A stretch of 64,000 bases of DNA from an uncultured Oscillibacter sp. (GTDB taxonomy: Bacteria; Bacillota; Clostridia; Oscillospirales; Oscillospiraceae). A program made the position numbers and the translations under genes. The notes under the pieces were generated by a model. That model made no database searches. It worked only from the letters and a program-made list of their open reading frames with translations, and was not told where the DNA came from. This document shows, in pieces, positions 18,701 to 27,823 of this stretch (its first letter is position 1; the number at the start of each line of letters is the position of its first letter). The stretch is taken from positions 33,119 through 97,118 of the forward strand of contig CAMBKF010000003.1 of assembly GCA_945868085.1 (NCBI GenBank). The letters run 5' to 3'.

Positions 18701-20055
18701 AGACATTGCACTTGTCGCCGCCCAATGAAAAGCAGAAGCTGTTTTTGCAGTGCCGGAAAAAATACATCGCCTTCGGCGGCGCACGGGGCGGCGGGAAAAG
18801 CTGGGCCGTGCGCACCAAGGCGAAGCTCATGGCCCTGCGCTATCCGGGGATCCGGATGCTGCTGGTGCGGCGGACCTATCAGGAGCTGGAGAACAACCAC
18901 ATTCGGTTCCTGCGGCGGGAGCTGGCAGGGATCGCCGGCTACCGGGCTACGGCCAGGCAGTTCATATTTGCCAACGGCAGCGTGCTGGATTTCGGCTACT
19001 GCGCCTGCGACGGGGACCTGGACCGGTACCAGGGGGCGGAGTATGACGTGATCTTTCTGGACGAGGCCACCCAGCTGCGGGAGGAGTGGATGCGGCAGTT
19101 TGCGGCGTGCGTGCGGGGAGTAAACGACTTCCCTAAGCGCATTTACTACACCTGCAACCCCGGGGGACCGGGGCACGGGTACATCAAACGGCTGTTTATC
19201 GACAAACGCTATCTGCCGGGGGAAAACCCGGAGGACTATGAGTTTATCCCAGCCCGGGTGACGGACAACCGGGCGCTGCTGAAAAAACAGCCGGAGTATC
19301 TGCAGCAGCTGCAGGCACTGCCGGACAAGCTCCGGGCGGCCTGGCTGGAGGGGAAATGGGACATCTTTCAGGGGCAGTTCTTCCAGGAGTTTACCGACGA
19401 CCCGGAGCACTACCGGGACAGACGGTTTACCCATGTCATCGAGCCCTTTGACATCCCCAGGGAGTGGAGGATCTACCGCAGCTACGATTTCGGCTACGCC
19501 AAGCCCTTCTCCTGCGGCTGGTGGGCGGTGGACTTTGACGGGTGTATTTACCGCATCCTGGAGCTGTACGGCTGCACGGAGAATCCCGACGAGGGGGTGC
19601 GGTGGACCCCGGAGAAGCAATTTGCCAAGATCCGGGAGATCGAGCAGACCCACCCGTGGCTGAAGGGACGGAGCATTGACGGGGTGGCCGACCCGGCTAT
19701 CTGGGACACCAGCCGGGGAGAGAGCATCTATGAGACGGCCCTGCGGCACCGGATCTACTTTACAAAGGGCGACAACCGGCGGATCCCGGGATGGATGCAG
19801 ATGCACTACCGAATGGCTTTCGACGAGGAGGGATATCCGCAGATGTATGTATTCAAGGGGTGCAGGGCGTTTATCCGGACGATCCCGGAGCTGCGGTTTT
19901 CGGACACGGAGCCGGAGGACCTGGACACCCGGCAGGAGGACCACGCGGCGGACGAGAGCCGATATTTCTGTATGTCGCGGCCCATTCGGCCGGTGCGCCG
20001 GGGAGAGGAGCTGGCGCTGGGGGATGATCCGTTGAATATGAGGAACGGACGATGA
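18688..20055 (+). CDS. terL: phage terminase large subunit
   Basis: YIAFGGARGGGKSWAVRTKA Walker A, YDVIFLDEATQL Walker B, YRSYDFGYAKPFSCGWWAVD nuclease domain; likely GTG start at 18688. Confidence 0.93.
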   Translation: MERIETLHLSPPNEKQKLFLQCRKKYIAFGGARGGGKSWAVRTKAKLMALRYPGIRMLLVRRTYQELENNHIRFLRRELAGIAGYRATARQFIFANGSVLDFGYCACDGDLDRYQGAEYDVIFLDEATQLREEWMRQFAACVRGVNDFPKRIYYTCNPGGPGHGYIKRLFIDKRYLPGENPEDYEFIPARVTDNRALLKKQPEYLQQLQALPDKLRAAWLEGKWDIFQGQFFQEFTDDPEHYRDRRFTHVIEPFDIPREWRIYRSYDFGYAKPFSCGWWAVDFDGCIYRILELYGCTENPDEGVRWTPEKQFAKIREIEQTHPWLKGRSIDGVADPAIWDTSRGESIYETALRHRIYFTKGDNRRIPGWMQMHYRMAFDEEGYPQMYVFKGCRAFIRTIPELRFSDTEPEDLDTRQEDHAADESRYFCMSRPIRPVRRGEELALGDDPLNMRNGR

Positions 20056-20067
20056 ATAGAGAGATGT

Positions 20068-20110
20068 GGATTGCGGGACCTGTGATATCAGCCACAGGTC
20101 CCGCAATGAC
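20068..20110. repeat. Palindromic repeat, ggattgc...gcaatgac type
   Basis: ggattgcgggacctgtgatatcagccacaggtcccgcaatgac. Confidence 0.85.
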
Positions 20111-20460
20111 GTTTTTTGCATGAGGTGCGGCGGTTATCGAGCGGGCGGGGTAGAACCCCGCCCCTACGCAGGACATGGAGTGCGGTGGGGCGGGCCGATG
20201 CTCACATCGGCCCCTACGAAACGGAACGAGGAGTGCGGTGCAGAGATATTACGGATCGCCGAGGCCAGCGTGCGCGCCGGCCTCGCAATGACAGGCTTTG
20301 GCAAGGGGCGCGGCGGCTGCCGAGCGGCGGGACACATGGGCCCCGCCCTACAGAGCCATTTGTGGGGCAGGGCATGCGCACCTCGCCGGAGGGACGGTGG
20401 TTGTCGGCGGCGGGCTGGGGGCAGCCCGCCCTGCGCATAGTGGGGAGATGCCACGACGGG
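20110..20460. repeat. Palindromic repeat mosaic between terL and portal
   Basis: gggcggggtagaaccccgcccctacg (20143), gggcgggccgatgctcacatcggcccctacg, ggatcgccgaggccagcgtgcgcgccggcctcgcaatgacagg, ggcgggctgggggcagcccgccctgcgc. Confidence 0.88.
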
Positions 20461-20575
20461 CGGGGCGCAAAAAATTTTTCACAATTTTTGCATTGTTGCA
20501 TGGGAAAGGGCAACAGGGAGGGCAACGGAACGGGGGCGGGAGGGCACAGGTGAGAACAAAAAGGAGGGGTATGGC

Positions 20576-22468
20576 ATGGAGCCTATGACTTTGCAGAAAC
20601 CGAAGATCGGTGCGGAGGAGGTGCGCCGGGCGGCGCAGATCCTGAAGAAATACAAGCAGGGAAAGGCGCACCTGGAGAGCCGCATCATCGACAACGAGCA
20701 GTTCTGGAAAATGCGGCACTGGCAGCAGATGGAGAAAAACGGGCAGGGAGGCAATCCTGGCGACCCGCAGCCGGCCAGCGCGTGGCTGGTGAACTGCATC
20801 CTGTCCAAGCACGCGGACGCCATGGACTGCTATCCGGAGCCCACGGTGCTGCCCCGGGAGGAGGGGGACCGGGCGGAGGCATCCAAGCTGACGAAAATTT
20901 TGCCGGTAGTACTGAAGCAGAATCAGTTCAAGCGGACCTATTCGGACGCCTGGTGGTACAAGCTGAAAAGCGGGTGCGCCGCCTACGGCGTTTTCTGGGA
21001 CGCGGGAAAACTGGGCGGGCTGGGGGACATTTCCATCCGCAGAATGGACCTGCTGAACCTGTTCTGGGAGCCGGGAGTCCGGGACATCCAGGATTCGGAA
21101 AATTTCTTTTCCACGGAGCTTGTCAGCAATGCCCAGCTCCTGCGCAGTTATCCGCAGCTGGAGGGAAAGCTGGGAGGCGGCAGCTTCACAGTGAGCCGGT
21201 TCCTCTATGACGACACGGTGGATACCTCCGACAAGTCCCTGGTGGTGGACTGGTACTACCACACCATGGACGGGGGACGGAAGGTGCTGCAGTACTGCAA
21301 ATTCGTGGGGGAGACGGTGCTCTACGCCACGGAAAACGACTGGCAGACGCCCACGGAGCAGCGGGTGACCGGCGTGGACGAGAACGGCGAGCCCGTCCTG
21401 GAGGAGGTGCCGGTGGGCCTGCCTATGTGCAGGCGGGGCTGGTACGACCACGGGAAGTACCCGTTTGTGTTCGACGTGCTGTTCCCCGAGGAGGGGACGC
21501 CCTGCGGGTATGGATATATCGACCTGTGCAAGTCACCCCAGAAGCAGATCGACCTCATGAGCCAGGCCATCCTCAAGAACACCCTGGCGGCGGCGACGCC
21601 GAGATTTTTCATCCGGGCGGACGGCGCGGTGAATGAAAACGAGTACGCCGACTGGACCAAGCCCTTCGTTCACACCAACGGAAACCTGGGCAGCGACTCC
21701 ATCGCGCCCATCCACACGGCGGGGCTGGACAGCGTGTATGTGGCGATCCTCCAGAGCAAGATCGCCGAGATGAAGGAGACGGCGGGCAACCGCGATGTGG
21801 CCAACGGCGGCACCGCCTCCGGCGTGACGGCGGCCACGGCCATCGCGGCATTGCAGGAGGCCGGCGGAAAGCTGTCCCGAAACATGATCGACGACGGGTA
21901 CGAGGCGTTTTCCGATGTGGTGACGCTGTGTATTGAGCTGATCCGGCAGTTTTATGGGCTGCCCAGGCAGTTCCGCCTGCTGGGGGGCGAATTTGCCAGC
22001 TATGACAACGCGGGGCTGCAGCCGGTGGCTATGAGCGACGGCGTGGAGACCTCCTACCGGGTGCCGGTGTTTGACCTGGAAATTTCCGCCCAGCAGGAAA
22101 ATCCCTACAAGACTATGGAGTACAACCAGTTTGCCCTGCAGCTGTTCCAGATGGGGTTCTTCCGGGAGGACATGGCCCCCCAGGCCCTGCGGTGCCTGGA
22201 GCTGATGGACTTTAAGAACAAAGACATGGTGATGGCCATGATACAGAACGGGCAGACCCAGCAGAGGGAGATCCAGCAGCTGCGCCAGCGGCTGATGCAG
22301 GCGGCGGCTGTGGTGGACCAGGTGAAAGGGACCCATCTGGCCCAGCAGCTGGCCCAGGAGTACGCCGCGGCACAGAAGGACGCCAAGGGCAGCGCCTGGC
22401 AGGCCGGAAAGCTCAGCTCCGTGGAGCGCACCAGGCGCGGCACCCGGGAGGCGGTGCGGCCCAAATGA
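20576..22468 (+). CDS. phage portal protein
   Basis: Position after TerL; AWLVNCILSKHADAMDCYPEPTVLPREEGDRAEASKLTKILPVVLKQN; long C-terminal helical/Q-rich region. Confidence 0.85.
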   Translation: MEPMTLQKPKIGAEEVRRAAQILKKYKQGKAHLESRIIDNEQFWKMRHWQQMEKNGQGGNPGDPQPASAWLVNCILSKHADAMDCYPEPTVLPREEGDRAEASKLTKILPVVLKQNQFKRTYSDAWWYKLKSGCAAYGVFWDAGKLGGLGDISIRRMDLLNLFWEPGVRDIQDSENFFSTELVSNAQLLRSYPQLEGKLGGGSFTVSRFLYDDTVDTSDKSLVVDWYYHTMDGGRKVLQYCKFVGETVLYATENDWQTPTEQRVTGVDENGEPVLEEVPVGLPMCRRGWYDHGKYPFVFDVLFPEEGTPCGYGYIDLCKSPQKQIDLMSQAILKNTLAAATPRFFIRADGAVNENEYADWTKPFVHTNGNLGSDSIAPIHTAGLDSVYVAILQSKIAEMKETAGNRDVANGGTASGVTAATAIAALQEAGGKLSRNMIDDGYEAFSDVVTLCIELIRQFYGLPRQFRLLGGEFASYDNAGLQPVAMSDGVETSYRVPVFDLEISAQQENPYKTMEYNQFALQLFQMGFFREDMAPQALRCLELMDFKNKDMVMAMIQNGQTQQREIQQLRQRLMQAAAVVDQVKGTHLAQQLAQEYAAAQKDAKGSAWQAGKLSSVERTRRGTREAVRPK

Positions 22469-22743
22469 TCCGGGTGACGGCGGAGCCGGGACGGCTGACC
22501 CTGGAGGGGCACGCGGACTATGCCCCGGCGGGGAAGGACATCGTGTGCGCGGCGGTATCGGCCCTGGTACTGGCCCTGGCGGAGCGGCTGCAGGAGAAAA
22601 ACCTGGTAAAGGAGCTCATTATGCGGCCGGGGTATGTGCGCATCGCCATGCGGGGCGCGGACAGGGAGGCGGAACTGGTGAAATGCGGGCTGCGGCAGCT
22701 GGAGAGGCGGTTTCCCCGGTGCGTGGAGGTGAATGAAAAATAG
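22465..22743 (+). CDS. ribosomal-processing cysteine protease Prp family, phage-cassette encoded
   Basis: LTLEGHADYAPAGKDIVCAAVSALVLALAE (GHA...G.DIVCAAVS catalytic motifs); overlaps the portal stop. Confidence 0.9.
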   Translation: MIRVTAEPGRLTLEGHADYAPAGKDIVCAAVSALVLALAERLQEKNLVKELIMRPGYVRIAMRGADREAELVKCGLRQLERRFPRCVEVNEK

Positions 22744-22886
22744 GCGGCGCGCAAAAAAACCTCGCAGAGTTCGCGTCCGCAGACGCGAAAAAGTTCAAAG
22801 GAATTTTCGACAGGTCCAGATGGCCATTTCTCCCGGCGAGGGAGTGATGATACGGGTCGTGGCCTACCACGGGAAAGGATGAGACC

Positions 22887-23474
22887 ATGGAAATGGAAGA
22901 AAATCAGGCACAGCTTTGTGAAGCATCGGGCGATACGGCTCCCGACGCCGGGGGGCAGGAGGACTTCGAATCTTTGATCCGGGGCAGGTACAAGGAGGAG
23001 TTTGATGCCAGGGTGCGCAAGATCCTGGACGGACGGCTGCGGGGCATGCGGCAGGAGAATCAGCGGCTGAAGGAACAGAAGGAGATGCTGGAGCAGGCGC
23101 GGAAAGCGGAGGCGGCGGAGCGCATTGACCGGCTGCGCAGGCAGGAGGGAGAGCTGAAGCGGCTGTATCCGGACTTTGACTGGCAGAAGGAGATGCGCAG
23201 CGAGGGCTTCGGGCGGCTGATCCTGGCTGGGGTGGAGCCCCGGACGGCCTATGAGACGGTACATGGCCGGGAGCTGATGAAAAAGGCCATGCGCTACGCT
23301 GCGGGACGTACCCGCAGGCAGGTGGCCGGGAGCCTGGCCAGCGGCATGAGCCGGGTGGCGGAAAACGGCGGCAGGAGCATTGCCGTGACGGCCAGCGACC
23401 CCCGAGGACTGACCAGCGAGGATCTGGCGGACATCCGCCGGCGTGTACTGGACGGGGAGAAGATCCGATTCTGA
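22887..23474 (+). CDS. phage scaffold-like protein
   Basis: Acidic, coiled-coil protein between protease and MCP; position typical of scaffold. Confidence 0.7.
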   Translation: MEMEENQAQLCEASGDTAPDAGGQEDFESLIRGRYKEEFDARVRKILDGRLRGMRQENQRLKEQKEMLEQARKAEAAERIDRLRRQEGELKRLYPDFDWQKEMRSEGFGRLILAGVEPRTAYETVHGRELMKKAMRYAAGRTRRQVAGSLASGMSRVAENGGRSIAVTASDPRGLTSEDLADIRRRVLDGEKIRF

Positions 23475-23514
23475 CGGAGAGCGCTGGGGGAGATTTTGAC
23501 CTTTGGGGACGGGC

Positions 23515-23660
23515 GCGGGCGCGGAGCGCCCTTGCAATGACACCACTTACAGGAAATGTCGAGCGAGGGGAGTGCGGATTGCCACACCAGTGACGTCGGT
23601 CACTGGTTCGCAATGACAGGGTTTTTGCAAGGGATGCGGTGGAGGTCCGGCGGCGGGGTG
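23515..23660. repeat. ggattgc...gcaatgaca palindromic repeat region
   Basis: gcggattgccacaccagtgacgtcggtcactggttcgcaatgacagg. Confidence 0.85.
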
Positions 23661-23785
23661 AGGGGAGCGAATCGAGCGCTGCCGGTGGCAGAAAAAGCGA
23701 GATGAGCGAGTGGCCGCGGTCAAAATTTTAAGCGTCCGCCGTAAGGCGGCGCAGAAATTTTGGGCACCGCAACAGAACCGCCCTA
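23655..23785 (+). repeat. Dispersed palindromic repeat (copy 2 of the pgk-linked element)
   Basis: gagtggccgcggtcaaaattttaagcgtccgccgtaaggcggcgcagaaattttgggcaccgcaaca. Confidence 0.9.
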
Positions 23786-23859
23786 CGCAAGCACAAGAGC
23801 TGCGGTACAGACCCGGCGGACGGGCAGAGGCGTCAGCTTCTACGGATGCGCTGCAAGGA

Positions 23860-23960
23860 GTGCGTAAGGGAGGGGCTCTGCCCCTCTCGCGGGCGGGGTA
23901 GAACCCCGCCCCTACGGAAGCATTGCAAGAGGTGCGGCGGCTGATGGCGGGGCATCCTCG
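23860..23960. repeat. Palindromic repeats
   Basis: gaggggctctgcccctc and gggcggggtagaaccccgcccctacg (23891). Confidence 0.88.
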
Positions 23961-24043
23961 TGACGACAGGGCTTTGCAAGGGACGAAATCTTCAGAGCGC
24001 GGGAGAAAGTGAAAAATTTTTATTGAAGAAAGGAAAGATGACT

Positions 24044-25261
24044 ATGGAACTGAACTATCAGATGTTTGCAGACGCGAACACCCAGACTACCGGCGGCCTG
24101 TCCGCCGAGATGAAGACCTATTACGGCATGGAGCTGCTGGAAAATGCCAAGCCCCAGCTGGTACACAACCAGTTTGCCGCCACCAAGCCCCTGCCTGTGG
24201 GCGGCGGCAAGACCGTGGAGTGGCGTAAGTTCGGCGCCTTTGACAAGGCACTGACACCTCTGACCGAGGGCGTGACCCCCGACGGCAGCGGCATCTCCGT
24301 CAGCTACATCACCAAGGAGCTGGCCCAGTACGGCGACTACACCACCGTGTCCGACATGCTGGACCTGACCGCCATCGACGACGTGGTGCTGGAGATCACC
24401 GACCGCCACGGCAACAACATGGGCCTGACCCTGGACACCGTGACCCGCAATGAGATCCAGCAGGGCAACCAGGTGATCTATGCGCCGGTGCTGGGCGAGG
24501 GCGGCAAGCAGACCGCCGTGACCAGCCGCGCGGCCCTGACTCCCGCCTGCAAGATGACCAGCGAGCTGGTGGCCAAGGCCGCCACCCAGCTGAAGAAGAT
24601 GAACGCGCCGACCTTTGACGGCAAGTATGTGTGCATCATCCACCCCTCCGTGGCCTTTGACCTGCGCCAGGACGAGGCGTGGATCGCCGCCCATCAGTAT
24701 GCCGCCGCCACGGAGCTGTTCTCGGGCGAAATTGGCGAGCTGCACGGCGTGCGCTTCGTGGAGACCACCGAGGCCAAGATCTTCTGCGGCGCCGACCTGG
24801 CATCCAACGCCCGTAATCTGGCGGTGAAGGGCGCAGTGACGAACAACGCCACCGTGGCCTTTGACGGCGGCACCGTGGCAGCCGGCAGCCTGGCCGGCCG
24901 CTATGTGATCATCGGCGGCAAGCGCCACAAGGTGCTCAGCAACACCACCGGCTCCATGACCCTGGCGGAGGCCATTACCGCCGATGACGACGCCGTTATT
25001 TATCCCGGCGAGGGCGGCGCTGAGGGCTGCGCCGTGTATGGCTGCCTGTTCGTGGGCAAGGGCGCATACGGCGTGGTGGATCTCAGCGAGGGTACCGAGG
25101 TCATCGTGAAGCCCCGGGGCTCTTCCGGCACCGCCGATCCCCTGGATCAGCGCTCCAGCGTGGGCTGGAAGGGCATTCACGCCGCCGCTATCCTGTACGA
25201 CGAGTACATGGTGCGCGTGGAGTGCGGCTCCTCCTACTCCAAGGAGGACAAGGCCAACTGA
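24044..25261 (+). CDS. phage major capsid protein
   Basis: MELNYQMFADANTQTTGGLSAEMKTYYGMELLENAKPQLVHNQFAATKPLPVGGGKTVEWRKFGAFDKALTPLTEGVTPDG; N4-gp56-like pattern; start at 24038 or 24044. Confidence 0.9.
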   Translation: MELNYQMFADANTQTTGGLSAEMKTYYGMELLENAKPQLVHNQFAATKPLPVGGGKTVEWRKFGAFDKALTPLTEGVTPDGSGISVSYITKELAQYGDYTTVSDMLDLTAIDDVVLEITDRHGNNMGLTLDTVTRNEIQQGNQVIYAPVLGEGGKQTAVTSRAALTPACKMTSELVAKAATQLKKMNAPTFDGKYVCIIHPSVAFDLRQDEAWIAAHQYAAATELFSGEIGELHGVRFVETTEAKIFCGADLASNARNLAVKGAVTNNATVAFDGGTVAAGSLAGRYVIIGGKRHKVLSNTTGSMTLAEAITADDDAVIYPGEGGAEGCAVYGCLFVGKGAYGVVDLSEGTEVIVKPRGSSGTADPLDQRSSVGWKGIHAAAILYDEYMVRVECGSSYSKEDKAN

Positions 25262-25300
25262 GCGGTTTGTGGGGGCGGGAGGAAATTTTGCCGGCTTGAG

Positions 25301-25445
25301 GGTCGGGCGGGGTAGAACCCCGCCCCTACGGAGTATCAAGTAGTTTGGTACGGTGGGACGATGTGGGCATCGTCCCCTACGAGATGTTTTGCGGGGCGGG
25401 GTGCATGTGCACTGCGGCGGGGTGAGGGCACCCCGCCCTACGGGC
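25301..25445. repeat. Palindromic repeat mosaic downstream of MCP
   Basis: gggcggggtagaaccccgcccctacg; gggacgatgtgggcatcgtcccctacg; ggcggggtgagggcaccccgccctacg. Confidence 0.9.
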
Positions 25446-25500
25446 AGCAAGGAGACCGGTATAAGGCCGGCGGCGGAGCGGATAAGAAAGGAGTTTTTTC

Positions 25501-25704
25501 ATGAAAGAGGAAATGTGCAAGGTTTATCTGCCCAGGGGCAGAAAGAACGAGGAGAATTTTGTGATCGTGTCCGTGAACGGACGCAGCTACAAGATCATGA
25601 AGGGCGTGGAGGTGGAGGTGCCCGCGTGCGTGGCGGAGGTGCTGGAGAACAGCCGCATGATGGCTGACGCCGCCCGGCGCTATGTGGACACCATGGCCAA
25701 CTGA
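25501..25704 (+). CDS. small phage structural-region protein, unknown
   Basis: RBS aaaggag; 67 aa ORF after MCP. Confidence 0.65.
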   Translation: MKEEMCKVYLPRGRKNEENFVIVSVNGRSYKIMKGVEVEVPACVAEVLENSRMMADAARRYVDTMAN

Positions 25705-25717
25705 GAAGGAGGACACT

Positions 25718-26089
25718 ATGGGCAAAATGACGGCGGGACAGGTGCTGACCCAGGTGGACAGCCTCCTGCCCAACGCATACACCCGGGAGGAGAAGCTCCG
25801 GTGGCTGCTGCAGGCGGAGGGCACCCTCATCCGGGAGGTGCTGCAGCCGGTGGACCGGGAGACATCCGTGCCGGAAAAGCTGGAGGAGAGCACCGTGCTG
25901 ACGGCCGGGACGCCCTATGACGGGCTGTACGGCCTGTATGTGCAGGCGCAGATCCACTACGCCGACGGCGACATGGTGCGCTGGAACAACGCCATGACCC
26001 TGTGGAACCGGGGCGTGGAGACTCTGCAGGCGGAGACGCTGCGGAAAACGGGTGGGACGCAGGCGGCGAAATGCCTGCGCCTTTGCTGA
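25718..26089 (+). CDS. putative head-tail adaptor protein
   Basis: RBS aaggagg; QVLTQVDSLLPNAYTREEKLRWLLQAEGTLIREVL; position. Confidence 0.6.
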   Translation: MGKMTAGQVLTQVDSLLPNAYTREEKLRWLLQAEGTLIREVLQPVDRETSVPEKLEESTVLTAGTPYDGLYGLYVQAQIHYADGDMVRWNNAMTLWNRGVETLQAETLRKTGGTQAAKCLRLC

Positions 26090-26104
26090 AAGGGGGCGAA
26101 GGGG

Positions 26105-27823
26105 ATGTTCTTTCCGATGCTGAAAAAGACGGGACTGGAAAGGGTGACGGTGACGGATCTTCCGGGCCTTGACCGCAGGGAAACGGCTAAGATCGGTGGA
26201 TTCCGGGAGATGCGGAACCTGTGCGGGGAGGGATACCCCGCCCTGCGGACCCGGCCGGCAAGGGGGCTGGCCGCCACGGTGACCAAGCCCGGCGGCCTGA
26301 CGGCAAAGGACGCCCTGATCTGGGTGGACGGCACGCGCATCCGCGTAAACGGCGAGGCGGTGGGCCCGGTGCTGACGGAGGGAGAAAAGGATTTGATCAG
26401 CATGGGGGCGTATCTGATCGTTTTTCCCGACAAGGTGTATCTCAACACCAAGGATCTGACGGACTACGGCAGCCTGGAGTGCGAAAGGACTGCCTCGGCG
26501 GGGGTGGCCATCAGCCTGTGCGACGCGGAGGGCACAACCTACAGCGACGTGGTCCAGAGCGCCGGAGCGCCGGAGGACCCGGAGGAGGGGGCGCTGTGGA
26601 TGGATGTATCCGGCTCGGAGCCGGTGCTGCGGCAGTACGGGCAGGATTGCTGGACGGCCCTGCAGAACGTGTGCGTGAAGCTGCAGGCGACCCTGCTGGG
26701 AAAGGGATTTGCCGCCGGGGACGGCGTGACGGTCTCCGGCTGTGCCGCGGCAAGGCTCAACGGGGAGAAGGTCCTGCAGGCGACAGGGGAGAATTGGGTG
26801 GTCTTTCCCGGGATCGTGGCGGGGAATACCTCCCAAAAGACGGCGGTGACCATCAGCCGCACCGTGCCGGAGATGGACTTTGTAGTGCAGAGCGGCAACC
26901 GGCTGTGGGGGTGCCGGTACGGCATGACGGACGGCGAGGCCGTGAATGAGATCTACGCCAGCAAGCTGGGGGACTTTAAGAACTGGAGATGCTTTGAAGG
27001 ACTGTCCACGGACAGCTACGCCGCGGCCAGAGGCTCCGATGGGGCATTTACCGGAGCGGTGAGCTATCTGGGAAACCCCATCTTCTTCAAGGAGCGCTGC
27101 ATGGAGCGGGTGTACGCCGGAAGCCAGGGGGCTCATCAGATCGTGACCACGGAATGCAGCGGCGTGCAGAAGGGCAGCGCCAAAAGCCTGCAGGTGGTGG
27201 GCGGCGTGCTGTACTACCTGTCCGGCGAGGGCGTGCAGGCCTTTGACGGGAGTTTGCCGGTGACGGTATCCCAGACCTTGGGCGAGAAACGATACAGCGC
27301 GGGCGTTGGCGGCGTGTGGCGGGAGAAATACTATCTCTCGGCACTGGACGAGGACGGCGCGGCTTCCCTGCTGGTATACGACAGCGAGAGAAAGCTGTGG
27401 CACCGGGAGGACGAGCTGCGGGCGGTAGGTTTTGCCTGCAAGGGCGGAGAGCTTTACTGCCTGAGCGCGGACGGAAAGCTGCTGAGCATGCACGGCGAGA
27501 GCGGCGAAAAGGAAACGGGCTTTACCTGGCTGGCGGAGACCGGGGAACTGGGACTGCAGACCCCGGAGCGCAAGCGGATGACGCGGCTGCTGCTGGCGCT
27601 GCGGCCCGAGCAGGGGGCGACGGTGGCGGCATGGGTCAGCTATGACCGGGGAGCCACCTGGCAAAAGCAGGGGCAGATCACCGGCAGCGGCGACATACGG
27701 GAGCAGCTGGTGGCCATACGGCCCAGGCAGTGCCGGGCCATGCGGCTGAAGCTGACCGGCAGCGGCCAATGCGTCATTTTTGCCGCCACGGCCCTATACG
27801 AGAGAGGAAGTGACCGGCTGTGA
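26105..27823 (+). CDS. phage structural protein, putative beta-propeller tail nozzle/stabilization protein
   Basis: GAVSYLGNPIFFKERCMERVYAGSQGAHQIV..., YLSALDEDGAASLLVYDSERKLWHRED, LYCLSADGKLL: repeated beta-blade-like units. Confidence 0.6.
   Translation: MFFPMLKKTGLERVTVTDLPGLDRRETAKIGGFREMRNLCGEGYPALRTRPARGLAATVTKPGGLTAKDALIWVDGTRIRVNGEAVGPVLTEGEKDLISMGAYLIVFPDKVYLNTKDLTDYGSLECERTASAGVAISLCDAEGTTYSDVVQSAGAPEDPEEGALWMDVSGSEPVLRQYGQDCWTALQNVCVKLQATLLGKGFAAGDGVTVSGCAAARLNGEKVLQATGENWVVFPGIVAGNTSQKTAVTISRTVPEMDFVVQSGNRLWGCRYGMTDGEAVNEIYASKLGDFKNWRCFEGLSTDSYAAARGSDGAFTGAVSYLGNPIFFKERCMERVYAGSQGAHQIVTTECSGVQKGSAKSLQVVGGVLYYLSGEGVQAFDGSLPVTVSQTLGEKRYSAGVGGVWREKYYLSALDEDGAASLLVYDSERKLWHREDELRAVGFACKGGELYCLSADGKLLSMHGESGEKETGFTWLAETGELGLQTPERKRMTRLLLALRPEQGATVAAWVSYDRGATWQKQGQITGSGDIREQLVAIRPRQCRAMRLKLTGSGQCVIFAATALYERGSDRL

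Noticed and set aside
18397-20121. 574-aa minus-strand ORF opposite terL
   Set aside because: Antisense artefact of a GC-rich coding region; the TerL motifs are on the plus strand.
23710-23901. 63-aa [25 protein letters not shown]...
   Set aside because: Lies inside the dispersed palindromic repeat; the matching peptide at 995-1201 is the same repeat, not a gene family.
20100-25450. CRISPR-like array from the recurrent repeats
   Set aside because: Repeats are heterogeneous hairpin modules at irregular spacing between genes, with no uniform spacers and no cas genes.
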